Source: Aequoribacter fuscus
Lineage (GTDB): Bacteria; Pseudomonadota; Gammaproteobacteria; Pseudomonadales; Halieaceae
Reading direction: 5' to 3'
NCBI RefSeq assembly: GCF_009910365.1
Contig: NZ_CP036423.1
Coordinates: 992,001-1,056,000 of the forward strand
Length of the DNA stretch: 64,000 nt
In this document: piece after piece, positions 16,960 to 24,866 of the stretch
Layout of the letters: every line of letters begins with the position of its first letter
How positions within the stretch are numbered: position 1 is the first letter of the stretch
Notes under the pieces: generated by a model
What the model saw: only the letters and a program-made list of their open reading frames with translations
Databases searched by the model: none
Told to the model about the DNA's origin: nothing
Translations under genes and position numbers: made by a program

Positions 16960-18900
16960 TTAACGGGCGTTCTGATGGGACTTCAGTCTTGTTAATTCGG
17001 ACAAGTAACGTTCTATCCAGATAGTTTGGATATCACTGGGCTCATCTATTTCTTGCTTGCTCAGGCGCTCTACATGGGCCTTTACCCCCCAGGCAACCCC
17101 TTGACTGGGCGCATCTTGGGCTGGGTCATCTCCTAGCATGTCACGCAAGTTTTCTGGGATGACTGGGCGACTTTGGTCATCAAGCTCAACCGGTCCAGTA
17201 AAAAAAATCTCACCCTTTATTTCCAGGGCGAGCTGATCTTGGCCATTGTCACACTCGTTGTCGCCAACTGTGAGCGCGCTACTAATATTGATTAAGCCCG
17301 AACCCTGTTTTAGAGGTGAGTACGCAAGCTTACCATCTGGCAAAATGGCGGGGTGTGCGGAGCTCATCAAACGACATTTGACTTGATCAGGTGTTAGCTC
17401 AGGCTCTAACTGCAATAGGAGCGCGATCGCGCCCGATACAACCGCAGCTGCCTGAGACGTGCCCGTCATAGCAATGCGATCACGGCTTTTCATGAAATCG
17501 GGGTGATCTTGAGTCAGAGTAGATCCCGGGCGCGTAAGTCCCTCGATATGGCCGCCTGGCGCCACGACGTCGGGTTTGACGTGACCCAATGGCGACGGGC
17601 CTTGCGAGGAGAACAGGGGGACAAAATCATCGCTTGGATCCGTGGGCGTCCAACTGTCGGTCACGGCGCCGACACTGATGATGTAAGGGATATTTGCAGG
17701 TGCACCAACGCTCATGGGATCGGGGCCTGAATTGCCCACGGAAGCCACGGCCACAACGCCCTGTTGCCAAAGTCTGATAATGCCCTGGTTGACGGGGTCC
17801 AGCCAATACGGCCATCGGGGCCGTGATGCGAAGGATAAATTCAGTATGCGAATATTTAATCGTTCGCGATTGTCCGCGACCCATTGCAGTGCTCGCAAGA
17901 GGTGTAAAAGCCTTGCCTGCCCGTTGATGTCAAATGCCTTTATCGGGATGAGATAAGCGTCGGGGGCCACTCCTTGGTAGACTTCAGGTCTGTCGGGTCC
18001 AGCAGTTGCCGAGTTAATGGCAATGCTTGCCATGTGAGTGCCATGGCCGCTGTCATCGAGCAAGTGATCGACTTCAGTCGCAATTGTTGCGTCATAACGA
18101 GCCAAAACTCGCTGTTCGCCCTTGCTATTGAGTTGGAGGCTAGGGTGGTTCCAAAGTCCTGAATCTAGAATCGCGATCGAGACACCCTCGCCCAAGACGC
18201 CAAGCTGATGCAGGTCGCTGGCGCCGATCAAGCCATTAAAATGCGTGTCATCGTTGGTGATCTCGTAGGCCTTTGCCAGCGTCGTCGAGCAGTTGTTGTC
18301 GAATTCTAGGGTAGCCTGAACTTCACTTTGGTGAGGAAGTGAGTAAGAAAACTGCAAGTCTAGTTGATGCTCGGACTTTATCAGCTCACGCGATATGCTC
18401 AACTGCGCACTGACGTGCGTGCCGTCTGAGGTGGGCGAAATGCTTGGTAGCGGTTTTCCGTCCAGGAAAATCTCTAGTTCGGAGCCCCAGTGAGCAGGCC
18501 ACTTTAAAGTTAACTCTTCGAGTGTAGCGCTAGCTCCACCTGTTTTCAGAATAGGCCATGTAAGGCGTGAGTCCTGAATAGACGTGAATATTGAGCCAAC
18601 GTAGGAACATGTATGACTTGGATCTGTATCATCATCGGATGAATCGAGAGTATCTATGTGGTCGACTATGCGGGCTACTCTTGGATCCTGCTCTAACGCT
18701 TGGCGCTGATTGATGGTTAAGGTCGTGGCGATCGCGTTTATGAGCGAGAATTCTTCTCGTATCGATACGCCCTGAGACTGCAACGTTTCTTGCAGAGCTT
18801 TGTAATCAAAGCCTTGAACCAAATAAATGGATTCACTTAGCGCTGGGTTTGCGATAGCCCAGCTCGCAAATGCTGTGGTTAGGAAGCGCGGTGCTTTCAA
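16960..18900 (-). CDS. Secreted subtilisin-like (S8) serine protease
   Basis: 646 residues. N-terminal signal-like segment (about 1-22, ending NPALS), an I9-type propeptide-like region at about 24-82, an extra beta-rich insert at about 100-205, and a peptidase S8 domain at about 220-545. The triad is visible: Asp246 (AILDSG), His286 (GHGTHMAS) and Ser482 (GTSQAAAV), with oxyanion Asn390 (SVGNSGPDP). The C-terminal tail holds SQGVAWGVKAH at 599-609, close to the TQGFRWGIRSH repeats of the next gene. The start is TTG, overlapping the upstream TGA as TTGA, so translation is coupled to the GGDEF-EAL gene. Of known subtilases, AprX-like enzymes look closest. It probably acts in the periplasm or outside the cell. 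Confidence 0.93.
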   Translation of the reverse strand: MKAPRFLTTAFASWAIANPALSESIYLVQGFDYKALQETLQSQGVSIREEFSLINAIATTLTINQRQALEQDPRVARIVDHIDTLDSSDDDTDPSHTCSYVGSIFTSIQDSRLTWPILKTGGASATLEELTLKWPAHWGSELEIFLDGKPLPSISPTSDGTHVSAQLSISRELIKSEHQLDLQFSYSLPHQSEVQATLEFDNNCSTTLAKAYEITNDDTHFNGLIGASDLHQLGVLGEGVSIAILDSGLWNHPSLQLNSKGEQRVLARYDATIATEVDHLLDDSGHGTHMASIAINSATAGPDRPEVYQGVAPDAYLIPIKAFDINGQARLLHLLRALQWVADNRERLNIRILNLSFASRPRWPYWLDPVNQGIIRLWQQGVVAVASVGNSGPDPMSVGAPANIPYIISVGAVTDSWTPTDPSDDFVPLFSSQGPSPLGHVKPDVVAPGGHIEGLTRPGSTLTQDHPDFMKSRDRIAMTGTSQAAAVVSGAIALLLQLEPELTPDQVKCRLMSSAHPAILPDGKLAYSPLKQGSGLINISSALTVGDNECDNGQDQLALEIKGEIFFTGPVELDDQSRPVIPENLRDMLGDDPAQDAPSQGVAWGVKAHVERLSKQEIDEPSDIQTIWIERYLSELTRLKSHQNAR

Positions 18901-20681
18901 ATTTCGAAAGGTTTCGTTAACAAGCCAATGATACTTTTGGCAGGCACCGGTCTGGAGAGATAAAATCCCTGCAGGGTATCGCAGCCACTTGCCACCAAAT
19001 AGTCCATTTGTTCCTTGGTTTCTACGCCTTCCGCAACTAGCCCCAAGTGTAGAGCTTTGGCTAGAGAGGTGATGGCGTCGACGATGGCATTGCCATTCTC
19101 GGTACCGATTCCCATCACAAAGCTACGGTCGATCTTTAGCACATTAATCGGAAATTGCCGCAAGTAGCTCAAAGAGGAATATCCGGTACCAAAATCGTCG
19201 ACCGCAAGCGTGACACCTAGGTCACAGAGCTCTGATAGCTTCTTAATGTTCGCCTGAGCGTCTGTCATGATGGCGCTCTCGGTTAACTCGAGTTGTACTC
19301 GATGTTTGTTAAAGTCGACTTCATCGAAGAGGTCAGTCACGTGGCTCGCCAGATCGTCATGATTAAATTCAAGAGCCGAGATATTGATACTGATCTTAAA
19401 GTCAGCAAACCCTGCTTGTTCCCAGATTTTGCAGTCTTTGATGGCTTCTTTCATTACCCACGCGGTGAGATCAATGATCTGTCCCGTTTGCTCGGCGACA
19501 GGGATAAACTCGCCGGGCGAGATCATGCCACGCTCGGGATGGTTCCATCGGACCAAGGCCTCTAATCCAGCTAGGGCGCCATCGGATGAATTCACCAAGG
19601 GTTGATAGTGTAACTCTAGTTGGTTTTCAACTAAGGCCTCGCGGAGTTCTTCTTCCATTTTCAATAGCTCTACTGCTGAGCTATTCATATCGTCCTTGTA
19701 AAAGCGATAGCAGCTTCGCCCCATCGATTTGGCCGCATACATGGCGGTATCAGCGTTACGTACCAAGGTGTCTGGATCGGTACCATCTTTGGGGAACAAG
19801 GCGATACCGATACTGGGTGTTACGACCGGGTTGTGCGATTGCAGTTCAACAGGTTGAGATAAGCTGTGTAGTATGCGTTTTGCGATATCGGTGACTTTTT
19901 CGTCGTCTTCGACGTTTGGAATGACAACCGTGAACTCGTCGCCGCCCAATCGCGCGATAATAATGCTTTCTTCTGTACCAAGGTATTGATAGTCGCCGAC
20001 ATCACTCAAGATATTAATGTCACCATAGTCGCTTAATTGGTCGGTTAAGCGCTTGGCAATTTCAACCAGCAATCGATCCCCGCGGGCATGGCCAATAGAG
20101 TCATTGATACGCTTGAAATGGTCCAAATCAATGAACATTACGGCGACATGCGCATCTTTATTGTGGTGTGTGAGGACCAGTCGGTCGAGCTCTTCGGTGA
20201 AACTGCGGCGATTAGGCAGCGATGTTAACGGGTCATAATAAGCGAGATAGCGAAGGCGGTCCTCTTGACGCTTAAGCGCTTGCACATGCTGGGATGAACG
20301 AAGCATGAACTTAACGTCCCGTCCCAGCAATGACCAATTCACCGGTTTGGTTTTGTATTGCGTAGCGCCCGCTCTAAATCCGCGATCGATGCTTTCCTCA
20401 TCGTCAGCGCCCGTGACAAGCAAGATGGGTACATCCCGACCCTGCGGCATACGCCGAATACGCTCACAGACTTCTAGGCCCGACATGCCGGGCATTTGAA
20501 CGTCCATGAAAACCAAGTCGGGTGATTCACGGACGAACAGATCGATGGCGGCGGGTCCGTTTTCGGCTTCCAGCACAATCATGCCTTCGGCTTCAAGACA
20601 CTGTCTTGTCAGCATTCGGGTCATAGCATCATCGTCGGTGACGAGGATGGTCGGATTTTCACGGCTGTCTGTTTCGGACAT
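18897..20681 (-). CDS. Response regulator with GGDEF and EAL domains
   Basis: 594-residue c-di-GMP enzyme. The receiver domain spans about residues 10-125, with phospho-Asp in LVFMDVQMPG. The GGDEF domain has an intact RLGGDEF (about residue 245), and the EAL domain has intact EALVRW (about 375) and DDFGTGYSSL (about 493). Both catalytic signatures are conserved, so it may be bifunctional or have one regulatory half. There is no membrane segment. It is first in a minus-strand run followed by the subtilase (4-bp overlap), the repeat protein and the propeller kinases. It is the obvious receiver for a phosphorelay from the hybrid kinase's Hpt domain (inference). Confidence 0.95.
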   Translation of the reverse strand: MSETDSRENPTILVTDDDAMTRMLTRQCLEAEGMIVLEAENGPAAIDLFVRESPDLVFMDVQMPGMSGLEVCERIRRMPQGRDVPILLVTGADDEESIDRGFRAGATQYKTKPVNWSLLGRDVKFMLRSSQHVQALKRQEDRLRYLAYYDPLTSLPNRRSFTEELDRLVLTHHNKDAHVAVMFIDLDHFKRINDSIGHARGDRLLVEIAKRLTDQLSDYGDINILSDVGDYQYLGTEESIIIARLGGDEFTVVIPNVEDDEKVTDIAKRILHSLSQPVELQSHNPVVTPSIGIALFPKDGTDPDTLVRNADTAMYAAKSMGRSCYRFYKDDMNSSAVELLKMEEELREALVENQLELHYQPLVNSSDGALAGLEALVRWNHPERGMISPGEFIPVAEQTGQIIDLTAWVMKEAIKDCKIWEQAGFADFKISINISALEFNHDDLASHVTDLFDEVDFNKHRVQLELTESAIMTDAQANIKKLSELCDLGVTLAVDDFGTGYSSLSYLRQFPINVLKIDRSFVMGIGTENGNAIVDAITSLAKALHLGLVAEGVETKEQMDYLVASGCDTLQGFYLSRPVPAKSIIGLLTKPFEI

Positions 20682-20845
20682 TGCTGTACGCCACTTTCAT
20701 TACATTTAAGTAAGGTTATCATTTACCGTGAACCAAACCTAGTAGCTGTTAACGTAGCGTGCAACTTGGTGTGAGGAAGTGGCAGTAATCTTTCTGTCAA
20801 GATGTGGTAACATTCGCGCCCATTGAGTGACTGGTGGTGGTAATT

Positions 20846-21895
20846 ATGAGCTTAGCCTCTGACAACTTAGAGCGAATTCGTCAGCAAGTTTCGGATCATC
20901 TGGACAAAGCCGAGCAGGTTCAGCGCAGTGAGCAGCAGACGCAAGCGCTGATGGATTCGATTGCGAAAAAGCTCAAGCAAGAAGATGCCGTGCTTGTCGC
21001 TCACTACTACACGGCACCAGAGGTTCAAGCTCTGGCCGAGCAGACAGGAGGCTTTGTTTCTGATTCGCTGGAGATGGCGCGTTTTGGTCGCGATCACCCC
21101 GCAAAAACATTAATCGTAGCTGGCGTTAAGTTCATGGGAGAGACGGCAAAGATTTTAACGCCCAACAAGCGCGTCCTAATGCCTACGCTTGAAGCCACTT
21201 GTTCGCTGGACATAGGCTGCCCGATCGATCAATTTGATGCCTTTTGCAACGAGCATCCAGACCGTACAGTGGTGGTCTACGCTAACACCTCCGCGGCGGT
21301 GAAGGCCCGAGCGGATTGGGTGGTTACCTCGAGCATTGCTCTGCAGGTTGCGGAACACCTGAACCAACAAGGTGAAAAAATCCTGTGGGCGCCCGATCGT
21401 CATTTGGGTGCCTATGTCAAAAAAGCCAGTGGCGCGGACATTATTGCGTGGGATGGTGCATGCATTGTTCACGAAGAATTCAAGGCTCGCGGTATTCTTG
21501 ATTTGAAAAGAGCCCATCCTGATGCCGAAGTCCTTGCGCATCCAGAATCACCCGATTCGGTCCTCGAAATTGCTGATCAAATAGGATCGACGACGCAAAT
21601 CATCCAAGCCGCTGTGAGTTCCAAAGCCTCTAAATTTATTGTAGCTACAGACCAAGGCATTTTTTATAAGCTGCAACAAGCTGCGCCCGACAAGATTTTC
21701 ATGATTGCGCCCACAGCAGGTAATGGTGCGACTTGTCGCAGCTGTGCAAACTGCCCCTGGATGGCGATGAATGAGCTGGAAGCCTTAGATCGGGTGTTTG
21801 AGGTGGGTGGTAACGAGATTTTCGTCGAGCCTGCTTTGGCTGAGCGCGCAATGCTGCCACTAGAGCGGATGCTAAGTTTTAAAGCAACGCTCTAG
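20846..21895 (+). CDS. nadA: Quinolinate synthase A
   Basis: NadA, the [4Fe-4S] enzyme condensing iminoaspartate with dihydroxyacetone phosphate to quinolinate in NAD synthesis. It is 349 residues from the ATG at 20846; two upstream GTG codons would give a slightly longer form. The three cluster Cys candidates lie in the ATCSLDIGC region, in [10 protein letters not shown] and in the C-terminal [12 protein letters not shown]. The downstream bepA-like gene is convergent, and the two stop codons abut with no spacer. nadB and nadC are not in the window. Confidence 0.96.
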   Translation: MSLASDNLERIRQQVSDHLDKAEQVQRSEQQTQALMDSIAKKLKQEDAVLVAHYYTAPEVQALAEQTGGFVSDSLEMARFGRDHPAKTLIVAGVKFMGETAKILTPNKRVLMPTLEATCSLDIGCPIDQFDAFCNEHPDRTVVVYANTSAAVKARADWVVTSSIALQVAEHLNQQGEKILWAPDRHLGAYVKKASGADIIAWDGACIVHEEFKARGILDLKRAHPDAEVLAHPESPDSVLEIADQIGSTTQIIQAAVSSKASKFIVATDQGIFYKLQQAAPDKIFMIAPTAGNGATCRSCANCPWMAMNELEALDRVFEVGGNEIFVEPALAERAMLPLERMLSFKATL

Positions 21896-23371
21896 TTACA
21901 GTTCTTCAAGTCTATCCCGAAACGCGTAGACGGCTTTCAATCGCTCTTCTATTTTTGAGGATTCGACGAAGTCGTTACGCGCCAACTGCAGGGCGTAGCG
22001 GAATTGTTTTTCAGATTCATCGGCAATGCCATGGAGTAAAAAATACTCGCCCCGCGCTTGATGCAGTCCTTGAATGTTGCCCGATAAACCCTGGATTTCA
22101 GCGAGCCAGTACCACAGTAGGGGATCGTTTTTGACGTCGCGCGCGAGAGGTTCAAGTACGGCCTCTGCGATATGCGCTTGTTGATTGGTCATTAGTGCGC
22201 GAGCGTATGCCAGTGTGAGCGCTTTGTTACCCGGATTAAGTTTGGTTGCCTTTTCCAAAGTGCCCAACACCCAGCTGGTGTCGCGTTGGTTTACCGCAAT
22301 ATCCACTAGGCTCATTAAGTAGGTCTGAGAGGAGGGGCGGTTCTGAAGCAGTGACTCCATAATCGTTCGCGCTTCGTCAAAGCGGCCGGCGGCGCTTAAC
22401 GCCAACGCTAATCCATACTCGTGCGCTTCCGGAAAAATCTGCTCGCTGGGTTCTTGCGATTTAAATTGCGCCACGGCCGTCTCGGGCGACTCGGCAAGAT
22501 CAACCTGAACCTTCGCTTTCATTAAATGAAAATCTAGGCTCGGTTTGCTTTGTCGTGGGGGATATTGCAGCAAACGATTTTTGGTGTCTGAGATACGTGA
22601 TTCTGAGAGAGGGTGGGTGCGTAAGAATTCTGGTATGCGATTACTGCTAGCATAGCGAGCGGCGCGCAACATTTGCTCGAACATGGCTGGAGTGGCCGCG
22701 GGATTGCGACCTGACAGCGCTAGGGTTTGCATGCCGATGCGGTCAGCTTCTTGCTCGTTACCTCGGCTGTAGCGCAGCGCGGCATCTTGAGTTGCCGCTT
22801 GTGTGGCAGTAAGAGCGGCGAGTCCCATATCCGAGCCCGTAGTGGCAATTAGCACGAGACCTGCGAGCAAACCTGCCAATGCCAGCGGTTGCTGTGTTTT
22901 GGCAAACTCGACTCTGCGCGAGAAGTGTCGTTGACTTAAATGCGCAATTTCGTGCGCTATGACGGACGCAAATTGGTCCTCTGTTTGGGCAAACTGAAAT
23001 AAGCCCGTATGTATTCCGATGACGCCGCCGGGCACAGCGAAGGCATTCATCGTTGGGTTGTTGACAATAACCACCTCAATCCGCCGGTCTTGCAGCTCGC
23101 TGAATTCAACGAGCTCATAGACTAGGTTCTCGACATAGCGCTGCATGATGGGGTCTTCGTAGACGTTGACCTGGCTGCGAAACATCTTTAGCCATGTCCG
23201 ACCGAGCTGATGCTCGTACTCAGCAGAGAATACAGTGCCGGCGCTGGATCCTAAGTCTGGAATTTTGAGCTCGCTATTGCCAGCAGCACTGATCGCCACG
23301 GCAAAACTGAGCGCAACAGTCAAAAATCCTTTGTGGATTAGGTGCTTTGCGGTGGCCAATCTGATGGTCAA
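21896..23371 (-). CDS. bepA: BepA/YfgC-like periplasmic M48 metalloprotease with TPR tail
   Basis: 491 residues: signal peptide, an M48 peptidase domain with HEIAH (HExxH, about residue 138) and the distal ligand in NEQEAD, then a TPR-like helical C-terminal half. This is the layout of BepA, which degrades or helps assemble outer-membrane proteins such as LptD and works with the BAM complex. The start is a TTG preceded by GAGGTAAG at good spacing, which supports the unusual initiator. An extended -10 like element (TGCTATACT on the minus strand, near 23404-23412) lies upstream. Confidence 0.9.
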   Translation of the reverse strand: MTIRLATAKHLIHKGFLTVALSFAVAISAAGNSELKIPDLGSSAGTVFSAEYEHQLGRTWLKMFRSQVNVYEDPIMQRYVENLVYELVEFSELQDRRIEVVIVNNPTMNAFAVPGGVIGIHTGLFQFAQTEDQFASVIAHEIAHLSQRHFSRRVEFAKTQQPLALAGLLAGLVLIATTGSDMGLAALTATQAATQDAALRYSRGNEQEADRIGMQTLALSGRNPAATPAMFEQMLRAARYASSNRIPEFLRTHPLSESRISDTKNRLLQYPPRQSKPSLDFHLMKAKVQVDLAESPETAVAQFKSQEPSEQIFPEAHEYGLALALSAAGRFDEARTIMESLLQNRPSSQTYLMSLVDIAVNQRDTSWVLGTLEKATKLNPGNKALTLAYARALMTNQQAHIAEAVLEPLARDVKNDPLLWYWLAEIQGLSGNIQGLHQARGEYFLLHGIADESEKQFRYALQLARNDFVESSKIEERLKAVYAFRDRLEEL

Positions 23372-23493
23372 AGACTTACCTCGGTGTCTGGATTCTTGCT
23401 ACAAGTATAGCAACTTGCGGTTGGTGTACTGTTGATTGAGACCAAGCGAGTGTCACAAAAGTTCACCTGATATTCAAACTAACGCGTACATTG

Positions 23494-23499
23494 TATACT
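23494..23499 (+). promoter_or_regulatory. Candidate sigma-70 promoter for the TusA-like gene
   Basis: TATACT -10 box with a weak -35 (TATTCA, 23471-23476) at 17-bp spacing, in the divergent region between bepA and the TusA-like gene. Only the -10 is convincing. Confidence 0.4.
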
Positions 23500-23532
23500 T
23501 TGCGGTGAAATGTGGGCATTCAAGAGCGAGCT

Positions 23533-23766
23533 ATGTCAGAAAGCGTAATCGATGCTAGAGGCATGCGATGCCCGATGCCTTTGCTCATGGCGAAGCGCGC
23601 CTTAATGGCCGCTCAGGCAGGGGAGCGCGTGCGAGTATTTGCATCAGACCCCGGTTCTTGGCGAGATTTTCATGCCTACGCGAAATTAGCGGAAGAGCAA
23701 TTAACGGCAGAGCAATTAGGCGAGCAAGAGTTCGTGTATGAGTTCACCAAACAACATTCCTTGTAG
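23533..23766 (+). CDS. TusA-family sulfurtransferase-like protein
   Basis: 77 residues from the ATG at 23533. The upstream alternative start at 23512 would add seven residues that do not look like the family. The N-terminal RGMRCPMPLL contains the single active-site Cys of the TusA/SirA CPxP motif, and the compact alpha/beta size matches. Likely a sulfur-relay or related carrier protein. It is followed 8 bp later by the PerM-like transporter, a pairing common in proteobacteria. Whether it is true TusA (tRNA thiolation) or a paralogue cannot be decided here. Confidence 0.85.
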   Translation: MSESVIDARGMRCPMPLLMAKRALMAAQAGERVRVFASDPGSWRDFHAYAKLAEEQLTAEQLGEQEFVYEFTKQHSL

Positions 23767-23774
23767 GGCCCTGT

Positions 23775-24866
23775 ATGCTGACGATTTTTAGAAAATGGTA
23801 CGATCGGTACCTGTTTGAGGAAGAATCAGTATTGTTGCTGGTTTTGATCAGCGTGACCCTGTTTTTGATGATGGTGTTGGGTGCCGTAATGGCTCCCATT
23901 GTTGCCGCGCTGATCTTAGCTTACTTGGTGCAGGGTGTGTCTACACGTATGCAAAGTGTAGGTTTGCCGAAGTGGATGGGTTTTATCGCGGCCTACGGGC
24001 TATTTTTGGCGGTGTTCTTTGGGTCGATTTTGGGATTGTTTCCCCTAGTGTGGCGTCAGCTCGCTACCCTAGCGTCTGAGTTTCCGCGAATGGTTAAGGA
24101 AGTCCAAGCGGCTTTGAGTGTGTTGCCTGACAGGTACCCCCAGTTCATTTCAGAACAACAAATTGTCGATTTAATAGCCTCAGTTCAACGTGAACTAGCG
24201 CCTGCGGGCCAAAAGCTGTTGGAGTTGTCGTTAAACTCAATTCCCGGCCTATTTGGCGTCATGATTTACCTCATCCTTATTCCGCTGTTGGTTTTTTTCT
24301 TCTTGAAAGATAAGGATGTGATCACGGGCTGGCTGTCTGGCCAGTTGCCCAAAGAGCGTCCGTTACTGCGCCGAATTTGGGCTGAGATGGATCTGCAGAT
24401 TGCCAATTACGCGAGGGGCAAGGCTATCGAAGTTCTAATCGTGGGCTCGGTCAGCTACATTGCGTTCTTAACACTGGGTTTAAATTATGCCGCACTGCTC
24501 GGTTTGCTGGTTGGGTTATCGGTTATTATTCCTTATGTTGGAGCAACCCTTGTGACCATCCCAGTGGTGCTGGTTGCGTTCTTCCAGTGGGGTATTGGCA
24601 ATGAGTTTTATACTGTGCTTGCAGTCTATTTGGTCATCCAAATCCTCGACGGCAATGTGCTTGTCCCCTTGCTTTTTTCAGAAGCGGTTAACTTGCACCC
24701 CGTCGCAATCATTCTGGCTGTGTTATTTTTTGGCGGCGTCTGGGGCTTGTGGGGTGCGTTTTTTGCCATACCATTGGCTACCCTAATCAAAGCCATTATG
24801 AACGCATGGCCTGTTCCTGAAGCTTACGAATCCATCACCTCAGACTCAACAGGAGACACACTATGA
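23775..24866 (+). CDS. AI-2E/PerM family membrane transporter
   Basis: 363-residue inner-membrane protein with about seven to eight hydrophobic segments and the family's characteristic C-terminal region (IIPYVGATLVTIPVV and QILDGNVLVPLLFS). The family includes TqsA and PerM; substrates of most members are unverified. Its stop overlaps the next gene's ATG (ATGA), giving a run of TusA-like, PerM-like and M16 peptidase genes. Confidence 0.9.
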   Translation: MLTIFRKWYDRYLFEEESVLLLVLISVTLFLMMVLGAVMAPIVAALILAYLVQGVSTRMQSVGLPKWMGFIAAYGLFLAVFFGSILGLFPLVWRQLATLASEFPRMVKEVQAALSVLPDRYPQFISEQQIVDLIASVQRELAPAGQKLLELSLNSIPGLFGVMIYLILIPLLVFFFLKDKDVITGWLSGQLPKERPLLRRIWAEMDLQIANYARGKAIEVLIVGSVSYIAFLTLGLNYAALLGLLVGLSVIIPYVGATLVTIPVVLVAFFQWGIGNEFYTVLAVYLVIQILDGNVLVPLLFSEAVNLHPVAIILAVLFFGGVWGLWGAFFAIPLATLIKAIMNAWPVPEAYESITSDSTGDTL

